From Ruminococcus flavefaciens (lineage in GTDB: Bacteria; Bacillota; Clostridia; Oscillospirales; Ruminococcaceae): DNA of 64,000 bases. Below are positions 24,447 to 31,834 of this stretch, in pieces; the first letter of the stretch is position 1, and each line of letters begins with the position of its first letter. The stretch spans positions 62,001 through 126,000 of the forward strand of contig NZ_UETD01000003.1 in the NCBI RefSeq assembly GCF_900116855.1, written 5' to 3'. Below the pieces are notes generated by a model. It searched no databases, was not told the origin of the DNA, and saw nothing but the letters and a program-made list of their open reading frames with translations. A program made the position numbers and the translations under genes.

Positions 24447-24993
24447 AGTCAAAGCCCTCCATTTCAAGCTGTTTGCGAAGTGACATTCTGGCACGGTATG
24501 CCAGAGTCTCGGTGTTGTGGACGCTTTTCTTCATGACTGCGGCTGCTTCTTTGGTGCTGAACTCCTCGAAGTATATCAGCCACAGCACTTGTCTGTATTC
24601 GGGCTTCAGTCTGCGCATTGCGCGGTGGAGGATTATTTTTCTCTCCTCGCGGATATAGGCTTCCTCCAGCCCCTCCTCGTCGCTTACGACCTCGGGAGCG
24701 TCCTCCGCGGAGACCTCGCCCCGTCTTCTGCATTTGCGCAGGTGGTCTATGGCGAGGTTCCGACCGATGGTATACAGCCATGTGCGGAACTGCCCCTTGC
24801 CCTTGTCACGGGGCTTTTTTGTGCCGAGAAGCACGAAGGTGTCCTCGGCAATGTCCTCGGCGGTGTGGATATTCCCGAGGATACTGCACAGATAGAAGAT
24901 AAGACCGTCCTTGTAGTCCCTGATTATCTCGGCGAGACCTTCCATGTCGCCTTCATCGCGGAAACGGCGGTAGCTACTTGCACCGTTGTCCAT
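24433..24993 (-). CDS. ECF-type RNA polymerase sigma factor
   Basis: A 186-residue protein from ATG 24993, selected because AGGAG lies 8 bp upstream; an in-frame start at 25032 is less likely. Region 2 is visible as IIRDYKDGLIFYLCSILGN, then AEDIAEDTFVLL and FRTWLYTIGRNLAIDHLRK. Region 4 is RRLKPEYRQVLWLIYFEEFS, then TKEAAAVMKKSVHNTETLAY. It would direct RNA polymerase to a stress or envelope regulon. The downstream overlapping membrane gene is its likely anti-sigma partner. Confidence 0.93.
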   Translation of the reverse strand: MDNGASSYRRFRDEGDMEGLAEIIRDYKDGLIFYLCSILGNIHTAEDIAEDTFVLLGTKKPRDKGKGQFRTWLYTIGRNLAIDHLRKCRRRGEVSAEDAPEVVSDEEGLEEAYIREERKIILHRAMRRLKPEYRQVLWLIYFEEFSTKEAAAVMKKSVHNTETLAYRARMSLRKQLEMEGFDYENL

Positions 24994-25091
24994 TGAGACA
25001 CTCCTTTCCGAAGGATCTTCACTGTCCTTCACTCCTTACACGACGGAGAAGCTCCTGACCTCACACCTATGATACAACTTTTTTTCACCTC

Positions 25092-25120
25092 TTGCAATAC
25101 TCTACGCAAAGTGCTATAAT
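25092..25120 (+). promoter_or_regulatory. Promoter of the retron
   Basis: TTGCAA (25092-25097), a 17-bp spacer, TATAAT (25115-25120). Transcription would start near 25127, ahead of the whole set of hairpins and about 450 nt before the reverse transcriptase start. Confidence 0.8.
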
Positions 25121-25126
25121 TAATGT

Positions 25127-25366
25127 ATTCTCAATAACCGCCGTCAGGCGGTTATTGTCCCGAACTTTGTTCGGGAAGCGCAAATTCCTGTTAATATGGG
25201 GAATTTGCGCGTCACATTAATTGATGTCAAGCTCATTTTGCCCTGAAGGGCAAAACAAAGCGCAAGAAAAAAAACAATATCATTTATCATTTTTTCTTGC
25301 GCTTTGACAACTAAAAATGGCTTTATATAGCTATATAAAGCCGATTTTTAGTTGTTGAGCTGACAT
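25127..25366 (+). ncRNA. Putative retron msr-msd RNA region
   Basis: The leader is packed with stem-loops. SL1 CAATAACCGCC/GGCGGTTATTG (25132-25157). SL2 CCCGAAC/GTTCGGG (25159-25175). SL3 GCGCAAATTCC/GGAATTTGCGC (25178-25210). A long-range stem joins ATGTCAAGCTC (25224-25234) to GAGCTGACAT (25357-25366), one A bulged, and encloses SL4 TTTTGCCC/GGGCAAAA (25236-25255), SL5 with a perfect 16-bp stem (25257-25272 with 25290-25305) and SL6, a 23-bp near-perfect hairpin (25308-25354). The closing stem with inner hairpins and one long terminal hairpin is the layout of a1-msr-msd-a2 in retrons, so SL6 (perhaps with SL5) is the likely msd template. Exact RNA ends and the branching G cannot be read from sequence. 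Confidence 0.7.
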
Positions 25367-25467
25367 GAGTTATACAAAAAGCAGACGGGCTGCGGCAGCG
25401 TAACGCATGATGTGCGACTGCGGCGAGTCGCCGCGGAAATCATTTAAAACCACGGACTTTATCACAA

Positions 25468-25522
25468 GTTTCTCCGACGAATTCCAATTAACTCCGTTAA
25501 TAATAAGATTCGTCTCCGAAAC
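25468..25522 (+). other. Further stem-loop in the retron leader
   Basis: GTTTC-TCC-GACGAAT (25468-25482) pairs with ATTCGTC-TCC-GAAAC (25508-25522) around a symmetric 3x3 internal loop, with an inner TTAAC-TCC-GTTAA hairpin (25488-25500). A GCGGCGA/TCGCCGC palindrome lies at 25420-25434. These lie between the msr-msd region and the RT start and may control RT translation. Confidence 0.5.
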
Positions 25523-25572
25523 ATATGAATGTTTTGTGCCGCAGCCTGCTGCTGTAAAAGAGGTGATGACTG

Positions 25573-26535
25573 ATGACAGACGTTGATGTTATGCTTATCT
25601 CCGAGGTGCTGGGAGTGCCTGTGAGGAAGCTCTATATGCTCAGCAGCGACCGTGTGCCGCGGCAAAAGCGCGGCGGCAGTTACTCAAACTATCATCAGTC
25701 TGTGATATATACGGGAAGGACGAAGAAAAAGCGCGTCCTGACCGTTCCCAACGGCTTTCTGAAGCTGGTGCAGCGCCGCATACTTGACCGCTGTCTCAGC
25801 AAGCTGCCCGTATCGGAGTACGCGACGGCGTACAGAAAGGGGACCTCGGTGCGTGACAACGCACTTCTCCACACGGGAAAGGAATTCATAATAAAGCTTG
25901 ATATATCGGGTTTTTTCGACAGTATCAACGATGACGCGGTGTACATGGTGATGAAGCAGTTCAGACTCAGTCCGAGGGCGACCTCTCTGCTGACACATCT
26001 CTGCGTACACAGAGGAGTCCTGCCGCAGGGCGCTCCAACATCGCCGTATATCGCCAATCTTGTCATGAAGCATTTCGATGAGCACATAGGCGCGTGGTGC
26101 GCGGAGAGAAATATCACCTATTCCCGTTACTGTGACGATATGACATTTTCGGGCAGCCGTGATGACCTGCTGGGCAGCCGCCTTGTGGGTAAGGTCGGAA
26201 GAACGCTCTATGCTATGGGCTTTACCCTCAACAGGGAAAAGACCGTCTTTGCAGGCAGCTCACAGCGCCAGACCGTTACGGGACTTGTGGTCAACGAAAA
26301 AGCCGATCTTCCCAGAGAAAAGCGGCGTGAGCTGCGTCAGGAGGTCTATTACTGTCTGAAATACGGCGTCAGAGAACACCTTTCACAGCGCGGCAGCAGC
26401 GATGCTCCGCTCCGCTACATAAACGGACTTATGGGCAGGCTCGCCTATCAGCTTCAGCAGCGACCCGAGGATGAAAAGCTGAGGGAATGGTTTGTACAGA
26501 TAAAAAAACTAAGGGAATCAGAGGGGGACAAATGA
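25573..26535 (+). CDS. Retron-type reverse transcriptase
   Basis: A 320-residue RT with retron hallmarks: NALLH at 96-100 (NAxxH motif), catalytic Asp110 in IKLDISGFFDSI, LPQGAPTSPYIAN at 150-162, YCDD at 186-189 in RYCDDMTFSG, and VTG at 235-237 in RQTVTGLVVN. There is no maturase or endonuclease domain, which argues against a group II intron, and no template/variable repeat pair for a diversity-generating element. It would reverse-transcribe part of the upstream RNA into branched msDNA and bind it. AGAGGTGA lies 6 bp before the ATG. Its TGA overlaps the ATG of the next gene (ATGA), so that gene is a candidate partner in phage defence. Confidence 0.93.
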   Translation: MTDVDVMLISEVLGVPVRKLYMLSSDRVPRQKRGGSYSNYHQSVIYTGRTKKKRVLTVPNGFLKLVQRRILDRCLSKLPVSEYATAYRKGTSVRDNALLHTGKEFIIKLDISGFFDSINDDAVYMVMKQFRLSPRATSLLTHLCVHRGVLPQGAPTSPYIANLVMKHFDEHIGAWCAERNITYSRYCDDMTFSGSRDDLLGSRLVGKVGRTLYAMGFTLNREKTVFAGSSQRQTVTGLVVNEKADLPREKRRELRQEVYYCLKYGVREHLSQRGSSDAPLRYINGLMGRLAYQLQQRPEDEKLREWFVQIKKLRESEGDK

Positions 26536-27596
26536 AGAAAAAAGTGATTAAAATATCCGCAGCAATACTGGTGCTGCTGCTCATCGCAGGCTGTATCACA
26601 GGATTTGTCATAACAAAAAAGGAAATGGACAAGAACTTCGGCAGGGGAGAGTACCCCGACAGGAGGTTCACTGCCACATGGTTCTACGACCACTATGAGC
26701 CTGAATACCCCCGTCAGGAAGTCAGCTTCAAGTCGGGGGACAACACACTCAAGGGCTTTATCTACGGCGCCGGCAATGACAGGGGACTCATAGTTTTCGC
26801 CCACGGAATCGGCAGCGGTCATGAGTTTTACCTCGGACTTATAACCCGTCTGGTTGACAGGGGCTGGCGCGTGTTTGCCTATGACTGTACGGGCAGCGGC
26901 TACAGCGAGGGCGAGGGTACGGTAGGTCTGGCACAGTCCGCACTTGATCTTGACAGCGCTCTTACCTTTGCGGAGGGAGACTCCCGTCTGAACAGTCTCG
27001 ACACATTTGTCCTCGGACACAGCTGGGGAGGCTATGCAGCGGCGGCGGTGCTGAACTTCGACCACGATATCAAGGGCTGTGTTACCATGTCCGGCTATAA
27101 TACGCCCTTTGAGGAGCTTGCCGAGACCTGCGACGGAATGTTCGGCGGCAAGTCAAAGCTCATCTATCCCTTTGTGTGGGCGTACAACAAGGCGACCTTC
27201 GGAAAGAACGCCTCACTTTCGGCAGTTGACGGCATAAACAAGTCGGGCATACCTGTTCTCGTTATCCATGGCGACAATGACGATGTCATCGCCTATGACG
27301 GAGCTTCCATAATCTCTCACAAGGACGAGATAACCAATTCCAATGTGGAGTACAAGGTTTTCTCCGAGGAGGACCGCAACGGTCACAACTCATACTTCAA
27401 CACTCCCGAGTACACGGAGTACAAGAAGATGATACTGATTCCGCTTCAGGACGAGATAAACGAGAAATACAACAACAAAGTTCCCGAGGAGGAGCTTATC
27501 CGCTTTTATGAGTCCATTGACAAGGAGCTGTATAACGGTTTCAATCCCGAGCTGGTGGAGCTCATTGACAGCTTCTTCGGAAAGGCAGCAAACTGA
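26532..27596 (+). CDS. Membrane-anchored alpha/beta hydrolase, candidate retron effector
   Basis: A 354-residue protein from ATG 26532, which overlaps the RT stop by 4 bp; AGAGGGGG lies just upstream. An N-terminal helix (residues 5-27, VIKISAAILVLLLIAGCITG) anchors it with the hydrolase domain outside. The domain has the oxyanion motif HGIGSG (91-96), nucleophile Ser164 in GHSWGG, an acid Asp near 248-251 in HGDNDD and His285 in RNGHNSYF, a complete Ser-His-Asp triad. It could be an esterase, lipase or peptidase; the substrate is unknown. Translational coupling to the RT is the evidence for a joint function. Similar hydrolases also occur alone in Firmicutes, so the link needs a test. Confidence 0.85.
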   Translation: MKKKVIKISAAILVLLLIAGCITGFVITKKEMDKNFGRGEYPDRRFTATWFYDHYEPEYPRQEVSFKSGDNTLKGFIYGAGNDRGLIVFAHGIGSGHEFYLGLITRLVDRGWRVFAYDCTGSGYSEGEGTVGLAQSALDLDSALTFAEGDSRLNSLDTFVLGHSWGGYAAAAVLNFDHDIKGCVTMSGYNTPFEELAETCDGMFGGKSKLIYPFVWAYNKATFGKNASLSAVDGINKSGIPVLVIHGDNDDVIAYDGASIISHKDEITNSNVEYKVFSEEDRNGHNSYFNTPEYTEYKKMILIPLQDEINEKYNNKVPEEELIRFYESIDKELYNGFNPELVELIDSFFGKAAN

Positions 27597-27680
27597 AAAA
27601 AGCATCATGAACCGAAAAAATCACCGGGACTATAATGAACCAAATCGGAATTTAACACCGAAGGTGTTAAATTCCGAAGC

Positions 27681-28018
27681 CCTTAGCCTTTAGCTTTTAG
27701 CCATTAGGAAGCGGCTTCGCCGCTTTATTATCGGGCGGTGGAACGCCGCCCCTACATCAGGCTAACGGCTAATGGCTATGGGCTAACGACTCAAATCATA
27801 ATTTTGCGGAGCTAAATTATGATTTGAGTTTAGAGTTGAGAGTTTAGAGTTGAAAGTTGTGGAGTCGCCTGCGGCGACAATATTTAAATAATGTGAGCGA
27901 AGCGAACACATTAACTCTCAACTCTCAACTTTCAACTATCAACTTAGCGACTACGCGCTAAATTATGATTTCCCCGGATAAACAAATGCCCCTGAGCGCT
28001 GAAAAACGTTCGGGGGCA
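27681..28018. repeat. Cluster of interspersed palindromic repeats
   Basis: The 570-bp gap after the hydrolase holds, in order: CCTTAGCCTTTAGC-type short repeats, a GGCGGTGGAACGCCGCC palindrome (27737-27754), an AAATCATAATTT palindrome (27790-27828), a long hairpin whose arms are AGTTTAGAGTTGAGAGTTTA (27827 on) and TTAACTCTCAACTCTCAACT (27911 on), and a CCCCTGAGCGCT hairpin (27985-28018). Members of each family recur near 18.6, 31.3, 39.2 and 51.6 kb. No coding potential. Confidence 0.75.
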
Positions 28019-28073
28019 AAACTTCTTATGTATATCCGTTTTATATCGGTCAGGGTAAGTTCACGGCTGTCTA

Positions 28074-28102
28074 TTGACAAAAAAACTGTATAATGGTATA
28101 AT
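28074..28102 (+). promoter_or_regulatory. Promoter of the degV-family gene
   Basis: TTGACA (28074-28079), a 17-bp spacer, TATAAT (28097-28102); a second TATAAT at 28089 has the wrong spacing. A TGCTCC/GGGAGCA hairpin lies in the leader. Confidence 0.8.
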
Positions 28103-28168
28103 CACATTTGGGAGAAATGCTCCTTTTGGGGGAGCAGTCGGAAAGCTGATTTGAAACGAGGAATATTA

Positions 28169-29050
28169 ATGAAAACTGCGGTAATGACCGATACCAACAG
28201 CGGTATTACACTGACGGAAGGAAGCAGCAACGGCATATATGTGTTGCCTATGCCTGTGGTCATCGACGGAAAAGACTACATGGAGGAGCTTACACTCACA
28301 AATGACGATATCTACAAGGCACTTAACGAGAACAAGGACATTGTTTCGTCACAGCCCTCACCCGGGGCACTGACAGAAATGTGGGAGAAGATATTCGCAG
28401 ACGGCTATGACGAGCTGGTGTATATCCCCATGTCCAGCGGTCTCAGCGGCTCATGCAATACAGCAAAGGCTCTGGCGATGGATTATGACGGAAAGGTTGT
28501 TGTTATCGATAATCACCGTATCTCCATAACCCTGCTGGACTCCGTTTACGATGCGAAGTTCATGGCTGAAAACGGTAAAAACGCCGAGGAGATAAGAGCT
28601 GCCCTTGAAAAGAGCGCATACGATAACGATATATATATCACACTTCACAGCCTCAAGCGCATAACCAAGACAGGACGCATAACCTCCGCGGGTGCGGCTA
28701 TCGCAACAGTGCTCAATCTCAAGCCTATCCTGAAGATTCAGGGCGGCAAGCTTGATGCCTATGCCAAGGCAAGAGGTATGGCGGCTGCTGAGCAGAAGAT
28801 GTTCGAGGCTGTCCACAAGGACCTCAGCGGAAAGTACGCAGGTATCGCCAAGGAGCACCTCAGCATTGGCGCGGCAGGCACTATGGAGTCCCCCGAAACT
28901 GCAAGACAGTGGGTGGAGAAGGTGAAGAACGAGTTCCCGGGATACAAGGTGACATATCGTCCCCTTGCCTGTTCCATTGCCAGCCATATCGGCACAAACA
29001 CTCAGGGCGTTGCGGTGGGTATCACCGAGAGACCACTTGTCTGTGAATGA
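28169..29050 (+). CDS. DegV family fatty-acid-binding protein
   Basis: A 293-residue protein from ATG 28169, after GAGGA; an in-frame TTG six codons earlier is discounted. DegV features are the start AVMTDTNSGITL, the SQPSPGALTEMWEKI segment (the SxPs motif contacting the fatty-acid carboxylate), PMSSGLSGSCNTA, and the C-terminal SIASHIGTNTQGVAVGI. Members bind long-chain fatty acids and, as FakB, present them to the kinase FakA for phosphorylation. No fakA is nearby, so it may serve as one of several binding subunits. It forms its own transcription unit. Confidence 0.92.
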   Translation: MKTAVMTDTNSGITLTEGSSNGIYVLPMPVVIDGKDYMEELTLTNDDIYKALNENKDIVSSQPSPGALTEMWEKIFADGYDELVYIPMSSGLSGSCNTAKALAMDYDGKVVVIDNHRISITLLDSVYDAKFMAENGKNAEEIRAALEKSAYDNDIYITLHSLKRITKTGRITSAGAAIATVLNLKPILKIQGGKLDAYAKARGMAAAEQKMFEAVHKDLSGKYAGIAKEHLSIGAAGTMESPETARQWVEKVKNEFPGYKVTYRPLACSIASHIGTNTQGVAVGITERPLVCE

Positions 29051-29068
29051 ATAAGAATACAGATAATC

Positions 29069-29095
29069 ATGAGCGGCAATACCGCTCATTTTTGT
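29069..29095 (+). terminator. Terminator of the degV-family gene
   Basis: ATGAGCGG-CAATA-CCGCTCAT followed by TTTTTG. Confidence 0.85.
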
Positions 29096-29111
29096 TTATA
29101 TCGAGCATATT

Positions 29112-29129
29112 TGTTAGTGTTTGATAACC
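29112..29129. promoter_or_regulatory. Operator-like box upstream of the suf promoter
   Basis: TGTTAG-TGTTTG-ATAACC. It is nearly the same as the box at 20784 and shares its half-site layout with the iron boxes. It ends 71 bp before the -35, exactly 42 bp (four helical turns) farther than at 20784. Confidence 0.6.
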
Positions 29130-29200
29130 GTAGTTTGCCTATATACAGCCTTTTGTGGCTTTGATAGAAGTTTCTTATGTGCAACAACAGGATAACATTG

Positions 29201-29229
29201 TTGATTTTGCGAGGACAACGTGTTATAAT
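29201..29229 (+). promoter_or_regulatory. Promoter of the suf operon
   Basis: TTGATT (29201-29206), a 17-bp spacer, TATAAT (29224-29229). Confidence 0.85.
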
Positions 29230-29284
29230 TGATAATGTAATAACAATGTCAGACAGCTATGGATCACACGAAAGGGGATCAATA

Positions 29285-30013
29285 ATGCTTGAATTAAAGA
29301 ATATATCATTCAGCGCGGAGAGCGACGGAAAAAATGTCGAGATAATCCGCGATATCAGCCTCACCGTTGAGGACGATAAATTCATTGTCATAACAGGACC
29401 CAACGGCGGCGGAAAGTCCACCCTTGCCAAGCTCATCGCAGGTATCGAGAAGAATACCGCAGGAAGCTTTATTTTTGACGGCGAGGATATCACCGACAAG
29501 AATATCACCGAGCGCGCTAAAATGGGTATCGGTTTTGCGTTCCAGCAGCCTGTCCGTTTCAAGGGCATGACTGTTGTGGACCTTCTCAGAATAGCCGCAG
29601 GCAAGAACCTGTCAGTGTCGGAAGCCTGCGAATACCTCTCTGAGGTAGGACTCTGCGCCAAGGACTACATCGACCGTGAGATAAATGCATCGCTCTCGGG
29701 CGGTGAGCTGAAGCGTATCGAGATAGCTACTGTACTGGCAAGGAACGTGAAGCTGGCAATTTTTGACGAGCCTGAGGCAGGTATCGACCTGTGGAGCTTC
29801 AACAATCTTATCCGTATATTCGAGAAAATGCGCAGCGAGTGCAAGGGCAGGTCCATTGTGGTCATCTCCCATCAGGAGCGTATCATCAATATCGCCGACG
29901 AGATCATTGTCATTGCCGACGGCAGGATCGCCAAGAAGGGCAGCAGGGACGAGATACTCCCCGAGATCACAGGCACGGAAAGCGCAGTTAATATCTGCCA
30001 TAAAATGGCGTAA
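29285..30013 (+). CDS. sufC: Fe-S cluster assembly ATPase SufC
   Basis: A 242-residue ABC-type ATPase from ATG 29285 (AAAGGGG upstream; an in-frame ATG at 29177 lies before the promoter and is rejected). Walker A is ITGPNGGGKSTLAKL, the Q-loop is in GIGFAFQQPVRFKGM, the signature is SLSGGELKRIEIATV and Walker B is LAIFDEPEAGIDLWSF; the last is a SufC trait. It powers assembly of Fe-S clusters with the SufB/D-type partner encoded 12 bp downstream. No sufS or sufU follows, so this is the two-gene (minimal) SUF arrangement known from clostridia and archaea. Confidence 0.93.
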   Translation: MLELKNISFSAESDGKNVEIIRDISLTVEDDKFIVITGPNGGGKSTLAKLIAGIEKNTAGSFIFDGEDITDKNITERAKMGIGFAFQQPVRFKGMTVVDLLRIAAGKNLSVSEACEYLSEVGLCAKDYIDREINASLSGGELKRIEIATVLARNVKLAIFDEPEAGIDLWSFNNLIRIFEKMRSECKGRSIVVISHQERIINIADEIIVIADGRIAKKGSRDEILPEITGTESAVNICHKMA

Positions 30014-30025
30014 GGAGGCGGCACT

Positions 30026-30952
30026 ATGGTTGAGATGGACGCAGTTCAGAAAAGACTTTTCAAGGAGGTAGCCGACCTCCACAATATACCCGAGGGAGCC
30101 TATAACCTCCGCGCAAACGGCGAATCCATAAGCAGAAATACTACCGCGAATATCGATATACAGTCAAAGACCGATGTCAGCGGCATAGATATACGAATAA
30201 AGGCAGGCACAAAAAACGAGAGTGTGCATATCCCCGTAGTTCTCAGCCAGAGCGGTCTCAAGGAGGACGTCTACAATGACTTCTACATCGGTGAGGACTG
30301 CGATGTGCTAATCGTAGCAGGCTGCGGTATCGACAACTGCGGCGCTCAGGACTCCGAGCACGACGGTATCCACCGTTTCTACATCGGAAAGAACTCAAGA
30401 GTACGCTACGTTGAGAAGCACTACGGCTCAGGCGACGGCAGCGGCAAGCGTATCCTCAACCCTGTCACAGAGGTACACATGGACGAGGGCAGCACCATGG
30501 AGATGGAAATGGTGCAGATAAAGGGCGTTGACTCCACAAAGAGATCGACTATCGCTGACCTGAAGGCTGATGCGAAGCTGGTCGTACATGAAAGGCTCAT
30601 GACCCACGGTCAGCAGCAGGCATACAGTATCTATAAGGTGGACCTCAACGGCGACGGCTCCAGCGCAGACGTAGTTTCCCGTTCGGTAGCCCGTGATGAT
30701 TCCTACCAGAAGCTTGACCTCTGCGTTGTGGGAAGCGCAGCCTGCAGCGGTCATACGGAGTGTGACTCCATCATCATGGACAACGGCCGTATCCTTGCGG
30801 TGCCATCACTGGAGGCAAACAATATCGATGCGGCATTGGTTCACGAGGCAGCCATCGGCAAGATAGCAGGCGAGCAGCTCATCAAGCTCATGACGCTGGG
30901 TCTTACCGAAGCGGAAGCCGAGGAACAGATAATCAACGGATTTCTTAAATGA
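30026..30952 (+). CDS. SufB/SufD family Fe-S assembly protein (minimal SUF partner)
   Basis: A 308-residue beta-helix protein, much shorter than E. coli SufB (495). Core SufB/D features are visible: EHDGIHRFYIGKNSRVRYVE, the RKxR-like region replaced here by KRSTIADLKADAKLVVHERL, and the C-terminal HEAAIGKIAGEQLIKLMTLG, then EAEAEEQIINGFL. It forms the scaffold on which SufC acts; with no separate SufB and SufD it presumably works as a homodimer. AAGGAGG precedes the start. The pair ends in a strong terminator, so the operon has only these two genes. Confidence 0.9.
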   Translation: MVEMDAVQKRLFKEVADLHNIPEGAYNLRANGESISRNTTANIDIQSKTDVSGIDIRIKAGTKNESVHIPVVLSQSGLKEDVYNDFYIGEDCDVLIVAGCGIDNCGAQDSEHDGIHRFYIGKNSRVRYVEKHYGSGDGSGKRILNPVTEVHMDEGSTMEMEMVQIKGVDSTKRSTIADLKADAKLVVHERLMTHGQQQAYSIYKVDLNGDGSSADVVSRSVARDDSYQKLDLCVVGSAACSGHTECDSIIMDNGRILAVPSLEANNIDAALVHEAAIGKIAGEQLIKLMTLGLTEAEAEEQIINGFLK

Positions 30953-30953
30953 T

Positions 30954-30986
30954 AAAACCCCCGAAGCTTTTGCTTCGGGGTTTTTT
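30954..30986 (+). terminator. Terminator of the suf operon
   Basis: AAAACCCCCGAAGC-TTTT-GCTTCGGGG followed by TTTTTT. Confidence 0.93.
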
Positions 30987-31191
30987 AGTTGTTAGTGCTT
31001 AGTCAGTTTAGTTTTGTCACTGTGTGTCACAAAGCTGAATCGGAATTTAGCGTAATAACTTTGCTGAACGCCTGTAAGGGATTCCAAAGGGACTGTGTTC
31101 CTTTGGCAGAGTCCAGAGGCAGCGCCTCTGGTCGTCGCTTTCAGCTTTTAAGGCGACGAAATAAAACAAAGCGCTCCGCAAGGGGTGAATC

Positions 31192-31360
31192 AAAAAACAG
31201 TCCGGTGGACTGTTTTTTGAGAGGGGACGCCCTGCAAGTGAGGGCGTCCCTTAACGGCGGATGATATCCGCCCCTACAATACAAATTTCGTGGGACGTCG
31301 AGGACGCCGTCCCCTACATTTCCAATTTTTCGCGTATGCGCTAAATTATGATTTATCATA
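31192..31360. repeat. Palindromic repeats between suf and the two-component system
   Basis: AAAAAACAGTCC-GGT-GGACTGTTTTTT (31192-31218) is a perfect 12-bp hairpin. It is followed by GGGGACGCC-type arms (31221-31317, related to the element at 18703) and a GCGCTAAATTATGATTT repeat (31337-31353). The stretch 30987-31191 shows no gene. Confidence 0.65.
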
Positions 31361-31387
31361 ACAGTTCGACCAACGAAAAAAGCTGAA

Positions 31388-31426
31388 ATAAGAAAGACCC
31401 CTCGGTCATAAGGGGGCCTTTCTTAT
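31388..31426. terminator. Hairpin, terminator-like
   Basis: ATAAGAAAGACCCCT (31388-31402) pairs with AGGGGGCCTTTCTTAT (31411-31426) around CGGTCATA, with A/T-rich ends on both sides. No known gene ends just before it. Confidence 0.55.
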
Positions 31427-31441
31427 CTATTATTCAGAGAG

Positions 31442-31555
31442 GTGGGGGTCAAGCGAGTTTTAAGAAGAAAGCAGTGCTGTAACTGCGGTCGTAGCTGCGG
31501 AGCCTGTGTGATATGCGGCTCCGTATATGCGCCGCTTCGGCTGTCTGAGGAGTGA
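31442..31555 (+). CDS. Possible 37-aa Cys-rich peptide (tentative)
   Basis: A GTG-started frame ending at TGA 31553-31555 encodes a Lys/Arg-rich start (VKRVLRRK) and then QCCNCGRSCGACVICG, seven cysteines in 16 residues. AGAGAGG lies directly upstream but too close to the GTG, and no promoter is evident after the hairpin at 31388. It may be chance; it is listed because the cysteine spacing (CxC, CxxC, CxxC) resembles small metal-binding knuckles. Confidence 0.2.
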   Translation: MGVKRVLRRKQCCNCGRSCGACVICGSVYAPLRLSEE

Positions 31556-31711
31556 AAAATGTCCTGTAACATTCATGGAAAACCAGACAGCCTCATTGCT
31601 TTCTGACCTTATTATATAATAATCCCATGCCGATTACAAGACAAAAATTGCCGATAAACACACCTTTTTAGTCGTTTATTGCTCTTTATCCTGCGAAAGC
31701 TGCCGCCCGAT

Positions 31712-31740
31712 TTGACAATATGGTCAGTTGCATATATAAT
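31712..31740 (+). promoter_or_regulatory. Promoter of the two-component operon
   Basis: TTGACA (31712-31717), a 17-bp spacer, TATAAT (31735-31740), 95 bp before the response regulator start. Confidence 0.85.
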
Positions 31741-31834
31741 GTATGTGAAAAGGGCACGGAAAAGACTGCAAAAGGATATAAAAAGGACACATCACGGCTT
31801 TATAATACAGATAGAAGTAAGGAGCGCGCATCTT

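Noticed and set aside
25573..26535. Reverse transcriptase as group II intron or diversity-generating element
   Set aside because: No maturase or endonuclease domain and no intron boundaries; no template/variable repeat pair. NAxxH and VTG motifs favour a retron.
27681..28018. Palindromic repeats as a CRISPR array or insertion sequence
   Set aside because: Units differ in sequence, spacing is irregular and no transposase frame is present.
29177..29284. Upstream ATG as the start of sufC
   Set aside because: It precedes the consensus promoter at 29201-29229; ATG 29285 has the ribosome binding site and starts the conserved MLELKNISF.
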